DNA of 32,636 bases from Bacteroidota bacterium (GTDB taxonomy: Bacteria; Bacteroidota; Bacteroidia; Bacteroidales; Bacteroidaceae): positions 1 through 32,636 of the forward strand of contig JAEXAJ010000032.1 of assembly GCA_023458215.1 (NCBI GenBank), given 5' to 3'. Both the position numbers and the translations under genes were made by a program. The notes beneath the pieces were generated by a model. The model saw only the letters and a list, made by a program, of their open reading frames with translations, made no database searches and was not told where the DNA came from. Shown piece by piece: positions 1 to 6,917 of the stretch (positions are counted from its first letter, which is position 1; each line of letters starts with the position of its first letter).

Positions 1-286
1 TCAACAAAGCGATGCATTTATCGACTTCACGCACTAATTTGGACAATCGCAGTTTCGTCTCTTTCACGTCACTGCCGTTAAGGCTGATTGTCGTAGCTGT
101 TTTTAGGTTCGTGTAGTTAAGTTCCAGCTCCTTATAATCGGCTTGTATCTTCTCGCATTCTTCTTCTTTGGCTTCGAGAAGTTGCTTTAGTTCAGCATTT
201 TCGCGCTTTAATTCATCATGCAGATAGATTAAATGCCGCAGTCTAGCTTCAAAGGTACTTAATAGCTTCTTTTCTTCGTCTGTCAT
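1..286 (-). CDS. Coiled-coil hypothetical protein, possibly ZapB-like (partial, 3' end outside window)
   Basis: The frame opens at ATG 286-284 and stays open to the window edge for about 95 residues, so the C-terminus is missing. The protein starts MTDEEKKLLSTFEARLRH and is dominated by Glu, Lys and Leu in heptad-like spacing (roughly residues 15-60), which indicates a long alpha-helical coiled coil; there is no signal peptide or membrane segment. From memory of Bacteroides synteny, a gene of this kind sits just upstream of zapA (cell division) and rny. If that holds here, zapA would lie just beyond the left edge. The division role is inference only. Confidence 0.7.
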   Translation of the reverse strand, partial: MTDEEKKLLSTFEARLRHLIYLHDELKRENAELKQLLEAKEEECEKIQADYKELELNYTNLKTATTISLNGSDVKETKLRLSKLVREVDKCIALL

Positions 287-306
287 TACTACACCAAAAT
301 TGTACA

Positions 307-336
307 CAAAAATACGATTTACTTGGAGATTACAAA
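307..336 (-). promoter_or_regulatory. Putative promoter of the coiled-coil gene
   Basis: On the minus strand TATTTTTG (307-314) fits the Bacteroidetes -7 consensus TAnnTTTG. A TTTG (333-336) lies 18 bases further upstream, one base short of the usual 19-21. The -7 box ends 20 bases before the start codon at 286. Confidence 0.45.
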
Positions 337-467
337 AACTTTTCAAGGAAAATGTGCTTGTACGGGCAAATTATTATGTTTTTTCTTCTTTTGCTTCGGT
401 CCTTTTCTCTTTTTGTGCTCTTTTATCATGGTTTGGAGGCGATATAAATATAGAAGGACGGAGAGAC

Positions 468-493
468 GTATGGTGAGCATCGTTCACCATACG
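468..493. repeat. Short 10-bp inverted repeat
   Basis: CGTATGGTGA (468-477) is matched exactly by its reverse complement TCACCATACG (484-493) with a 6-base loop. Its right arm overlaps the first bases of the 32-bp inverted repeat, so two alternative foldings compete for the same bases. Confidence 0.7.
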
Positions 494-673
494 ACCGAGC
501 ATAGCTCAGTATACGACTGAGTGGTGAATACATCCGGGTCTTTTACCCCAAAAGATGGGGATCTTTTGCCCCAATACATCCGGATCTTTTAGGGTAAAAC
601 ATCCGGGTCTTTTTTGAATAAAGATCCCCATGTTGTAGATGCTCAGTCGTATACTGAGCTATGCTCGGTCGTA
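490..673. repeat. 32-bp perfect inverted repeat flanking a tandem array
   Basis: Bases 490-521 are the exact reverse complement of 642-673 (32 of 32); the match stops at 489/674 and 522/641. The 120-base interior contains the 23-bp tandem units and further inverted pairs: TTTTACCC (541-548) with GGGTAAAA (592-599), and TGGGGATCTT (556-565) with AAGATCCCCA (621-630). The layout recalls a small non-coding mobile element (MITE) or a structured regulatory region. I see no target-site duplication that would settle it. Confidence 0.85.
530..621. repeat. Four 23-bp tandem units (acatccgggtctttt core)
   Basis: Units are 530-552, 553-575, 576-598 and 599-621. The first 15 bases are ACATCCGGGTCTTTT in units 1 and 4, one base different in unit 3, and 11 of 15 identical in unit 2. 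The remaining 8 bases vary. Because the spacing is fixed while the tail drifts, the core looks constrained, as expected for binding sites placed on one face of the DNA; this is inference. Confidence 0.8.
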
Positions 674-790
674 ATGCGAGTGATGCTCGGTATAGGAGGT
701 TGTTGTACTCGATAGAAAGCTTTCTTATGGGTGGTATCGATAGGGCTGGTATGCGATATTGGTGTTTTTATAAAATAATCTATATTATAA

Positions 791-821
791 TTTGGTTTAT
801 AAAATAAACTACTTATATTTG
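791..821 (+). promoter_or_regulatory. Promoter of the 880-3553 operon
   Basis: TTTG (791-794), 19 bases, then TATATTTG (814-821): a full match to the Bacteroidetes -33/-7 consensus. Transcription would begin shortly after 821 and leave a leader of about 50 bases before the ATG at 880. Confidence 0.7.
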
Positions 822-879
822 CAGCGGAGTTCGAACCCTGAATGTGATTTATTTGAGTAATATTTAAAAAGAAATTATT

Positions 880-1254
880 ATGAAAACAATTGGTTGTAAG
901 TGGGTTATGTTGGCTGCTTTTAGTGTGTGCACACTTACAGTGGCAGCGCAAGGTGACTTGATAGTGAAGGTGATGAATGTTCCTTCTGCTAAAGGAAAGG
1001 TGATGATTGCCACGGATAAAGGGCAGTATAATATGGTAGATGCCAAAGTAGGCGATGCGGTACTAGAGTTGAAAGATGTGCCGGAAGGAAAGTGTAAACT
1101 GTTTGTTTATCACGATGAAAACGGCAATTTTCAATTGGATAAAAAAGAAGGAGTACCGTCGGAATATTGTGCAATTGTAGATTTGGATGTAAAGGCGGAT
1201 ACGAAGGTAGTGAATGTGGAACTGGTGGATGTGCAAAAAGCGACAAAAAAGTAA
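880..1254 (+). CDS. DUF2141 family secreted protein
   Basis: 124-aa protein with a signal peptide (Lys near the start, hydrophobic core at about residues 8-22, likely cleavage after VAAQ near residue 24). The mature part has the DUF2141 pattern: an early GKVMIA strand, and the late motif YHDENGNFQLDKK followed by GVPSEYC. It is probably a small beta-sandwich protein in the periplasm or on the surface; the biochemical role of the family is unknown. It is the first gene of a tight five-gene operon, 18 bases ahead of a membrane protein, with its own good promoter at 791-821. The A-rich stretch just before the ATG is typical of Bacteroides translation starts. Confidence 0.85.
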   Translation: MKTIGCKWVMLAAFSVCTLTVAAQGDLIVKVMNVPSAKGKVMIATDKGQYNMVDAKVGDAVLELKDVPEGKCKLFVYHDENGNFQLDKKEGVPSEYCAIVDLDVKADTKVVNVELVDVQKATKK

Positions 1255-1272
1255 TAATCAAGCAGTATAATT

Positions 1273-1884
1273 ATGGAAGATAAGAAATTGAATGAGAAAG
1301 AGAGTTTGGAACTTATCGCTCAAATGATACAGAATACACGCCATAGACTGGATGCCGGTAGCGGAAATATGTTTTTGGTGTGGGGATATGTGGCTATGTT
1401 AGTGACGTTAGTAACATGGGCAGGAGTTTATTTTACGAAGAATCCGGAATGGATGTGGGGCTTTTGGGGGATTCCTGTCATTGGCTATTCATTGACTTTG
1501 ATCTTGTTGCGTAAGCAGCAGAAACCCGTAAAAATGTATGGTGATAAAGTGTTGAACGAGATGTGGCAAATATTGGGAGTTTTGTGTATGGCGGTTGTCA
1601 TTGGTGCCACTTTTACTAAATCATTTGCTTTGATTTTACCGTTTTGTACTGTTCTCATGTCTTTGGGGAGTATTTTTACGGGATGTATCATTCGCTATAC
1701 CGTATTTTCCGGTTTCCCTAGTTTTGCAGCTGCATTAGGCTTGGATATGATGTTTGCTGTTTGGGATAAAGTTCCTTCGCATCTTATTTTGCTGGAGTTT
1801 GCATTAGCGATTCTTTTTGCAATGGTTATTCCGGGACATATCCTGAATTATAAGGCGCGAAAAGAAGCATCACAAAGGAAATGA
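1273..1884 (+). CDS. Conserved integral membrane protein, unknown function
   Basis: 203 aa. A soluble N-terminal helix (about residues 1-30, rich in Glu, Lys and Gln) is followed by five or six hydrophobic segments (about 33-54, 62-80, 97-114, 117-140, 145-160, 168-190) and a basic tail, so the protein sits in the inner membrane. I recognise no catalytic motif. It starts 18 bases after the DUF2141 gene and its stop overlaps the next start in an ATGA junction (1881-1884), which implies translational coupling to the second membrane protein. The pair may form one membrane complex under the winged-helix regulator downstream; that is inferred from gene order only. Confidence 0.75.
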   Translation: MEDKKLNEKESLELIAQMIQNTRHRLDAGSGNMFLVWGYVAMLVTLVTWAGVYFTKNPEWMWGFWGIPVIGYSLTLILLRKQQKPVKMYGDKVLNEMWQILGVLCMAVVIGATFTKSFALILPFCTVLMSLGSIFTGCIIRYTVFSGFPSFAAALGLDMMFAVWDKVPSHLILLEFALAILFAMVIPGHILNYKARKEASQRK

Positions 1885-2672
1885 GGGACGATATGAAAAC
1901 ACTCAACAATACATTGGATAAGTTTCTGTTGACTTGGAAGTTTATAGTATTGATAATGGTTATGCAGATTGTTTTACCCCCTATTGCAACTAAGGGTTTT
2001 GAATGGGATAATATTGGGGGGATAATTATCAGCACACTGTCAAGTGCTTTTATCCAAGATATGTATCCGTATGCCTGGATTTTCCAAATATTGGCAATTT
2101 GTATGCTATTGTTGCTGGCGATTCGAAGAGAGAAGGTGTCCCGATGGTTTATGCTCTATGCAGGTTGCTGCTTCACATTATATACTATCATACAGAATGT
2201 AGCGTTAACAGAAAAGTATGGTCTTAGTATTGTTACCGTTAATGTAGTAATGATGTTGTTGGTAGCTTTCCTGTGGTTCAAAGGAGCACTACTGGGGAAT
2301 AGCCGTTTCACCTTCAGTAATCTGAACCTGAAGACGGCCTGGATTATTCCCGTAGCATTCTTCTGCTTGTGGTGGCCTATGGATCTGCCGCAAGAGATAA
2401 CTCCGGACTGGAACTTGATGCATCTCTTCACCGGAGCTTCCGCAATGGCATTCTGTCCGATGACACCCGTATTTCTTACCCTGCTTATATTGAGTAAAAG
2501 AGATATTGATGTAACTTTGCTGCGGGTAACGGCAGTTGTTGGATTTATCATCGGTTGTTACAACATGGGAAGCTTTGCTACTAATGCGGGTTTTTATTTG
2601 GGACTTTATCATTTGCCTTTAGTGGGGATGTCTCTGTATGCGTTTTTAGTTAGTAAGAAGAAAAATAATTGA
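1881..2672 (+). CDS. Conserved integral membrane protein, unknown function
   Basis: 263 aa with about seven hydrophobic segments spread through the length (about 16-34, 52-76, 86-104, 110-132, 150-165, 180-200, 210-255). No recognised domain or motif. The ATG at 1881 overlaps the previous stop (ATGA). An in-frame ATG at 1893 (MKTLNNT) is an equally plausible start and would remove only four residues. The stop is followed after one base by the regulator gene. Gene order suggests a membrane partner of the 1273-1884 product. It could be a sensor or a transporter part, but nothing in the sequence decides. Confidence 0.75.
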   Translation: MRDDMKTLNNTLDKFLLTWKFIVLIMVMQIVLPPIATKGFEWDNIGGIIISTLSSAFIQDMYPYAWIFQILAICMLLLLAIRREKVSRWFMLYAGCCFTLYTIIQNVALTEKYGLSIVTVNVVMMLLVAFLWFKGALLGNSRFTFSNLNLKTAWIIPVAFFCLWWPMDLPQEITPDWNLMHLFTGASAMAFCPMTPVFLTLLILSKRDIDVTLLRVTAVVGFIIGCYNMGSFATNAGFYLGLYHLPLVGMSLYAFLVSKKKNN

Positions 2673-2673
2673 T

Positions 2674-2958
2674 ATGTTTAAAGAACTGAACCCATTGCTC
2701 CACTCCGAACTGCGGCTTGCCGTAATGTCGTTGCTCATCAGTGTGGAGGAAGCGGACTTTGTCTATATTCGTCAGCAGACCGGGGCTACGGCAGGAAATC
2801 TTAGCGTGCAGATTGACAAGCTAAGTACAGCCGGCTATGTGGAGGTGACGAAGACATTTAAAGGAAAAATGCCTTGCACCGTTTGCAAGATAACTCCCAA
2901 AGGGATCGACGCTTTCGAGGAGTACGTGGAGGCATTAAAGAGTTATATAATCAAATAG
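2674..2958 (+). CDS. Winged-helix transcriptional regulator (HTH_34 / MarR-like)
   Basis: 94 aa, a single winged-helix domain. Helices at about residues 9-24 (ELRLAVMSLLISVEEA) and 28-40 are followed by a recognition helix around 40-55 (TAGNLSVQIDKLSTAGYVEV) and a wing with KTFKGKMPCTVCKITPKG. The pattern fits the winged-helix family PF13601, which resembles ArsR/MarR proteins. There is no ligand domain. Regulators of this size encoded with multi-pass membrane proteins often control their own operon, so autoregulation is likely but unproven. It starts one base after the preceding stop and ends 10 bases before the nucleosidase. Confidence 0.85.
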   Translation: MFKELNPLLHSELRLAVMSLLISVEEADFVYIRQQTGATAGNLSVQIDKLSTAGYVEVTKTFKGKMPCTVCKITPKGIDAFEEYVEALKSYIIK

Positions 2959-2968
2959 TGGTATAGAA

Positions 2969-3553
2969 ATGAGAATCTTGGTGACATACTCCACGCAAGA
3001 GGAGTTTACGGAATTAAAGTTCCCCGGTCTGATTGGGGAAGACGAGGTGCATATAGGTTATCTGCGCACAGGAGTGGGAAAGACGAAGTCGGCTTTTTAT
3101 CTTTCCGAAGCTATCAATCACGGGCAGCCCGATTTGGTGGTGAACATAGGTACTGCCGGAACCTTGCGCCATCGGGTAGGAGATATTATCGGATGCTGCC
3201 ACTTCGTTGACCGCGATCTGAAGCTGTCGGCAGAGTTTGGTGCAGAGTATGAGATTGACTCCTCCGAACTACTGGCACAGAAAGGCTATTGTCAGCATTG
3301 GAAAAAGGAAGGCGTCTGCAATACCGGAGATACATTTCAGTCCGATGCATCTGATATAGAAGGGGATGTGGTGGATATGGAAGCCTATGCCCAAGCGTTT
3401 GTGTGCCGTGCCAAGAACGTTCCGTTTATTGCGGTGAAGTACGTGACGGATGTCATTGGCGAGAATTCGGCTAAACCATGGGCGGAGAAGCATGTCGAGG
3501 CACGGAAAGCGTTGAGCGAGTATTTCGGGCAGTTAGGCGGAGCGGTAAAATGA
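2969..3553 (+). CDS. Nucleosidase / nucleoside phosphorylase family protein (MTAN-like)
   Basis: 194 aa, PNP/UDP superfamily. Family residues visible: GVGKTKSA near 35-42, the GTAGTL turn at 61-66 within VNIGTAGTL, VDMEAY at 135-140 with Glu138 in the position of the ribose-binding Met-Glu pair, and Asp161 in KYVTD corresponding to the catalytic Asp that protonates the base. It is shorter than typical 5'-methylthioadenosine/S-adenosylhomocysteine nucleosidase (about 230 aa), so substrate is uncertain. It would release a base from a nucleoside in the cytoplasm. It is the last gene of the operon, 10 bases after the regulator. Confidence 0.8.
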   Translation: MRILVTYSTQEEFTELKFPGLIGEDEVHIGYLRTGVGKTKSAFYLSEAINHGQPDLVVNIGTAGTLRHRVGDIIGCCHFVDRDLKLSAEFGAEYEIDSSELLAQKGYCQHWKKEGVCNTGDTFQSDASDIEGDVVDMEAYAQAFVCRAKNVPFIAVKYVTDVIGENSAKPWAEKHVEARKALSEYFGQLGGAVK

Positions 3554-3562
3554 TAAATTAAA

Positions 3563-3590
3563 AACAATTCTTCAGAATCTATTGTTCTTT
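3563..3590 (+). terminator. Weak hairpin after the nucleosidase gene
   Basis: AACAAT (3563-3568) pairs with ATTGTT (3581-3586), with a small inner AT-rich stem, followed by CTTTT. The stem is short and AT-rich, so this is only a possible terminator for the 880-3553 operon. Confidence 0.3.
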
Positions 3591-3606
3591 TACAATCTTG
3601 AAACCT

Positions 3607-3966
3607 TTATCTTAGCGTCTTGAACGAAAGAATGTGATAGGTAACTCCTGCTGCTACAAGGAACATCAACACCTTGACCCACACCAACGGAATCAGGAAG
3701 AAGATGCAGTAAAGCATGGTTCCCCACATCAGCGTCAGAGAGATAATTTTTGCTCGCAACGGGATGGCCTTGTTTTCACGATAGTTACGGATGTAAGGGC
3801 CAAGGTGCTTGTGGCTTAACAGCCATTGATATAGCCGGGGCGAACCTCTGAAATAGAGCGCAGCAGTGAGTAGCAGGAAAGGAGTAGTGGGCAGCAACGG
3901 CACAAAGATGCCGATGATGCCGAGTGCCAGTGAAATAGTGCCTATAATGATGCAAATCGTTTTCAT
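3607..3966 (-). CDS. YbaN family (DUF454) small membrane protein
   Basis: 119 aa. The N-terminal hydrophobic segment carries the family signature GIIGIFVPLLPTTPFLLL, then SPRLYQWLLSHKHLGPYI, a basic stretch with IPLRAKI, and a hydrophobic pair near the C-terminus (about residues 75-112). Length and motif order match the DUF454/YbaN family of inner-membrane proteins, whose function is unknown. It is convergent with the nucleosidase gene and divergent from pyridoxamine kinase, with 32 bases between the starts. A -7 box (TACATTTG, 3971-3978) ends four bases before the ATG, so the mRNA may be almost leaderless. Confidence 0.88.
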   Translation of the reverse strand: MKTICIIIGTISLALGIIGIFVPLLPTTPFLLLTAALYFRGSPRLYQWLLSHKHLGPYIRNYRENKAIPLRAKIISLTLMWGTMLYCIFFLIPLVWVKVLMFLVAAGVTYHILSFKTLR

Positions 3967-3970
3967 GCCA

Positions 3971-3978
3971 CAAATGTA
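3971..3978 (-). promoter_or_regulatory. -7 promoter element of the YbaN-family gene
   Basis: TACATTTG on the minus strand, four bases upstream of the start codon at 3966. No clear -33 TTTG at the usual distance. Confidence 0.45.
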
Positions 3979-3998
3979 AGAAAAATAAGATTGATAAT

Positions 3999-4871
3999 AT
4001 GTACGCGAATAAAGTAAAGAAAGTTGTTGCCGTTCACGACCTATCGGGAGTAGGACGGGTTTCTCTGACGGTTGTCATTCCCATTCTTTCGTCAATGGGC
4101 TTCCAGGTGTGTCCCTTGCCGACGGCTGTATTGTCCAGTCATACCCAATATCCGGAGTTCTCTTTTCTTGATCTGACGGACGAGATGCCGAAGATTATCT
4201 CTGAATGGAAGAAACTGGGAGTGACGTTTGATGCCTTCTATACCGGTTATCTAGGCTCCCCGCGGCAGATACGCATTGTATCTGATTTTATTGATGACTT
4301 TCGCCGTCCGGACGGTTTGGTCGTAGTCGATCCTGTGTTGGGAGATAACGGGCGACTGTATGCCAACTTCAACGACTCCATGATCGGAGAAATGAAGCAT
4401 CTCATCACGAAAGCCGATGTCATTACCCCCAATCTGACAGAACTTTTCTATCTTTTGGATATCCCCTATAAAGAACAGAATACCGACGATGAACTGAAAT
4501 CGTATCTGAGCCGGCTTTCCGATTGTGGCCCCGAAGTGGTGATTATCACCAGTGTTCCTGTGCAGGGAGATAAACACAAAACCTCTGTATATGCCTATAA
4601 CCGCAACGGCAACCGTTACTGGAAAGTAACCTGTCCTTACCTGCCTGCCCATTATCCCGGTACGGGAGACACCTTTACCAGTGTCATTACGGGCGCTTTG
4701 TTGCAAGGCGATAGTCTGCCCATTGCGCTGGATCGTGCCACGCAGTTTATCTTGCAAGGCATTCGTGCCACTTTCGGTTATGAGTATGACAACCGCGAGG
4801 GCGTTCAATTGGAGAAAGTGTTGCATAATCTCGATATGCCTATTCAGGTATGCAGCTACGAACTGCTATGA
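3999..4871 (+). CDS. pdxY: Pyridoxamine/pyridoxal kinase
   Basis: 290 aa, ribokinase-like fold. It would phosphorylate pyridoxamine or pyridoxal with ATP to make PLP-pathway cofactors in the cytoplasm. Visible motifs: HDLSGVGRVSL at 13-23 (substrate-binding N-terminus of PdxK/PdxY proteins), YTGYLGS at 81-87, VVVDPVLGDNG at 108-118, ITPNLTEL at 142-149, and the anion hole and catalytic base in PGTGD (220-224, Asp224). Length matches PdxY (about 287 aa). The ThiD-like thiamin kinases are another possible relative, but the first and third motifs favour PdxY. It stands alone, divergent from the YbaN gene. Confidence 0.9.
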   Translation: MYANKVKKVVAVHDLSGVGRVSLTVVIPILSSMGFQVCPLPTAVLSSHTQYPEFSFLDLTDEMPKIISEWKKLGVTFDAFYTGYLGSPRQIRIVSDFIDDFRRPDGLVVVDPVLGDNGRLYANFNDSMIGEMKHLITKADVITPNLTELFYLLDIPYKEQNTDDELKSYLSRLSDCGPEVVIITSVPVQGDKHKTSVYAYNRNGNRYWKVTCPYLPAHYPGTGDTFTSVITGALLQGDSLPIALDRATQFILQGIRATFGYEYDNREGVQLEKVLHNLDMPIQVCSYELL

Positions 4872-4924
4872 ATTATTTGCTTATCTTTCTTTTAGCTTAT
4901 AACTCATAACTTACGAAAAATGGT

Positions 4925-4932
4925 TATGTTTG
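4925..4932 (+). promoter_or_regulatory. -7 promoter element of the phosphodiester glycosidase gene
   Basis: TATGTTTG fits TAnnTTTG, 51 bases before the ATG at 4984. No strong -33 box is visible. Confidence 0.4.
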
Positions 4933-4983
4933 TGGCATAAAAGCCGGATAGTGGATGTCCTGCTGTTAATACAATCACATCTT

Positions 4984-5817
4984 ATGAAGAAGAAGATATT
5001 CTTAATGTTCCTTTTTTGTTGCGGCATATATACCGCAATGGCGCAAACAGCGTCCGATTCTCTCGCTCTTGTTTCTGCCGATTGGCAGGTGGAAACTTTG
5101 CAAAAAGGCATTCTTTTCCGGAAAGCGGTATTTACCTCCCTCTATGGAGTTCCTCAGGAGGTTTCTATTTTTGAAATATCCCCGAAACATGCTAATTTGG
5201 ATGTACTTATTCACAATCCCAAAGAAAAGACCAGTACGGCTGCACGTAAAGCGGGGGCAGTGGCGGCTATCAATGGCTCTTATTTCGATATGCAGGTAGG
5301 TAATTCGGTTTGTTATCTGCGTAAAGATGGTGCTGTTATCGATACTACCTCTGTCGGTACTTTGGGTACGGTATCCAATGGGGCAATGCTTATCAAGAAA
5401 GGAAATTTGCAACTTATGCCTTGGAGCAAACAAGACGAAAAGGCATGTACGCTGAAAAAAGGTACCGTTCTGGTTTCAGGCCCTTTGATGCTGCTGGATG
5501 GAAAAGTACGTGACTTGTCTGCTTGCAACCAGGGTTTTGTAAATACGAAGCATCCCCGTAGTGCCGTGGCGCTTACCAAAGATAAGAAAGTACTGCTCAT
5601 AGTGGTGGATGGACGTTTAAAAGGAAAATCGGAGGGCGTCAATATTCCCGAACTTACCCACATGATTCGCATTTTGGGCGGTAAGGATGCCCTGAATTTG
5701 GATGGAGGAGGCTCATCTACCTTGTGGAGTGCGGCTTTGCCGGATAAAGGTATTGCTAATACTCCTTGTGGAAGCGCTGAGCGCCAAGTGGGAAATTCTC
5801 TTTGCGTATTCCAATAA
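4984..5817 (+). CDS. Exported phosphodiester glycosidase (NAGPA-like) family protein
   Basis: 277 aa from the ATG at 4984, chosen over an upstream start at 4930 because it gives a clean signal peptide (MKKKIFLMFLFCCGIYTAMA, cleavage about residue 20). The mature part shows the NAGPA/PF09992 pattern: AAINGSYFDM (about 95-104), SGPLMLLDG, HPRSAVAL, and the C-terminal LNLDGGGSSTLW with conserved Asp and Gly. The family is named for the enzyme that uncovers mannose-6-phosphate; bacterial members act outside the cytoplasm on cell-wall or glycan phosphodiesters, with substrates mostly unknown. It stands alone with its own -7 box. Confidence 0.88.
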   Translation: MKKKIFLMFLFCCGIYTAMAQTASDSLALVSADWQVETLQKGILFRKAVFTSLYGVPQEVSIFEISPKHANLDVLIHNPKEKTSTAARKAGAVAAINGSYFDMQVGNSVCYLRKDGAVIDTTSVGTLGTVSNGAMLIKKGNLQLMPWSKQDEKACTLKKGTVLVSGPLMLLDGKVRDLSACNQGFVNTKHPRSAVALTKDKKVLLIVVDGRLKGKSEGVNIPELTHMIRILGGKDALNLDGGGSSTLWSAALPDKGIANTPCGSAERQVGNSLCVFQ

Positions 5818-5854
5818 CTGAGGGTGAACCGATAGATAAATCCTAAGATTTTTG

Positions 5855-5862
5855 TACTTTTG
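5855..5862 (+). promoter_or_regulatory. -7 promoter element of queDE
   Basis: TACTTTTG at 5855-5862, giving a leader of about 60 bases before the queD ATG at 5929. The leader contains GCATC (5868-5872) and GATGC (5885-5889), discussed as a possible pseudoknot. Confidence 0.45.
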
Positions 5863-5928
5863 CGGCTGCATCAAGGTGACATTAGATGCGGTAACCCTTA
5901 TAATAGTATTAATTAGCGTATTAACAGT

Positions 5929-6261
5929 ATGTACACAGTCATCAAACGTATGGAAGTTTCGGCTGCCCATAGTCTGAACCTTTCTTACCGTAGCAAGTGT
6001 GAAAATCTACATGGTCACAATTGGATTATCACAGTTTATTGTCGTTCCCGCGAACTCAATGTTGATGGGATGGTAGTTGATTTCAGCCACATCAAGCAAG
6101 TGGTGAAAGAACAATTGGACCATCAAAACCTGAACGAGGTGCTTGCTTTTAATCCTACAGCCGAAAATATTGCCCGTTGGATCTGCGATCAGATACCGAC
6201 CTGCTTTAAGGTAGAAGTGCAGGAGTCCGAATCAAACGTTGCTGTCTATGAGAAAGATTAA
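5929..6261 (+). CDS. queD: 6-carboxy-5,6,7,8-tetrahydropterin synthase (QueD family)
   Basis: 110 aa, a single T-fold domain. It converts 7,8-dihydroneopterin triphosphate to 6-carboxytetrahydropterin, the second step towards preQ0 and queuosine in tRNA. The zinc ligands are visible as His14, His28 and His30 (AAH and LHGH), with the catalytic Cys24 in YRSKCENLHGH; DFSHIK (51-56) and the late Glu in VQESESN are also family positions. Length fits the short QueD group. It overlaps the queE start by 14 bases, so the two are one translational unit. A eukaryotic-type PTPS function is less likely given the queE neighbour. Confidence 0.92.
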   Translation: MYTVIKRMEVSAAHSLNLSYRSKCENLHGHNWIITVYCRSRELNVDGMVVDFSHIKQVVKEQLDHQNLNEVLAFNPTAENIARWICDQIPTCFKVEVQESESNVAVYEKD

Positions 6262-6793
6262 CGAAATCTTTTATAGTTTGCAGGGAGAAGGTTTTCACAC
6301 GGGTACTCCGGCGGTCTTTATTCGTTTCTCCGGCTGCAATTTGAAGTGTTCTTTCTGCGATACTCAGCATGAAGAGGGGATTTGGATGTCCGACGAAGAA
6401 ATACTGGCGGAGGTGAAGAAACACCCTGCCGCTACAGTGATACTGACCGGTGGCGAACCTTCGCTATGGATTGACCGTCATTTTGTAGATCTGCTACGTC
6501 AGTCCGGTAAGTATGTATGCATCGAGACCAACGGTACACATTCGTTGCCGGAAAACATAGACTGGGTGACTTGTTCCCCAAAACAAGGAGCAAAGGTACA
6601 GATAGACCGTATCGATGAAGTGAAAGTGGTGTATGAAGGGCAGGATTTGGCTGTATACGAACAGCTTGCTGCCAAGCATTACTTTCTGCAACCGTGTTCC
6701 TGTAGCAATATCAGTGAGACGGTAGCCTGTGTGATGCAACATCCCCAATGGCGGCTCAGCCTGCAAACCCATAAATTGATAGACATCCGGTAA
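6248..6793 (+). CDS. queE: 7-carboxy-7-deazaguanine synthase (QueE, radical SAM)
   Basis: 181 aa from ATG 6248; the next upstream start (6239) would only add three residues before the conserved INEIFYSLQGEG. It rearranges 6-carboxytetrahydropterin to 7-carboxy-7-deazaguanine using S-adenosylmethionine and an iron-sulfur cluster. The cluster motif is CX3CX2C at Cys30, Cys34 and Cys37 (CNLKCSFC), compact as in QueE; TGGEPSL (about 63-69) is the SAM-binding GGE motif and ETNGT (about 95-99) follows. It partners queD, overlapping by 14 bases. queC and queF are not in this window. Confidence 0.93.
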   Translation: MRKINEIFYSLQGEGFHTGTPAVFIRFSGCNLKCSFCDTQHEEGIWMSDEEILAEVKKHPAATVILTGGEPSLWIDRHFVDLLRQSGKYVCIETNGTHSLPENIDWVTCSPKQGAKVQIDRIDEVKVVYEGQDLAVYEQLAAKHYFLQPCSCSNISETVACVMQHPQWRLSLQTHKLIDIR

Positions 6794-6871
6794 TCTTTAT
6801 TGCAACTGCAACAAGCGGAACTGTAATTTTGGTAAATCTTTCAGTAATTAGTATACAGTGCTTATAGACTA

Positions 6872-6890
6872 ACTGCACTACATTTGCAGT
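6872..6890. promoter_or_regulatory. -7 element of the cupin-CMD gene inside a short inverted repeat
   Basis: TACATTTG (6879-6886) fits the -7 consensus. It is covered by an inverted repeat ACTGCA (6872-6877)/TGCAGT (6885-6890). A second pair, AGTGC (6857-6861) and GCACT (6875-6879), brackets the spacer. Such symmetry over the -7 box could be an operator; unproven. Confidence 0.4.
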
Positions 6891-6917
6891 ATGAATATAC
6901 TATAAATGTCTGCGTAT

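Larger units (their letters stand above)
287..879. other. 593-base gene-free region with nested repeats
   Basis: No convincing gene is present. The two small open frames here end in the same peptide (TTEHSSVYD) only because they read into opposite arms of one inverted repeat. What it holds, left to right: promoter of the minus-strand coiled-coil gene, a 10-bp hairpin (468-493), a 32-bp perfect inverted repeat (490-521 and 642-673) enclosing a 23-bp tandem array (530-621), degenerate 22-bp units continuing to about 747 (including the palindrome AGAAAGCTTTCT at 714-725), and the promoter of the 880-3553 operon. Confidence 0.8.

Noticed and set aside
323..520. 65-codon open frame on the plus strand beside the first repeat region
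   Set aside because: Low-complexity Phe/Cys/Leu-rich peptide, no start context, and its last residues come from the inverted repeat, identical to those of an open frame on the other strand.
490..673. CRISPR array
   Set aside because: Units of 23 bp are directly adjacent without spacers, diverge from each other, and no cas gene is nearby.
643..951. 102-codon minus-strand open frame overlapping the DUF2141 gene
   Set aside because: It crosses the promoter and the N-terminal coding part of a well-supported gene, and has no recognisable domain.
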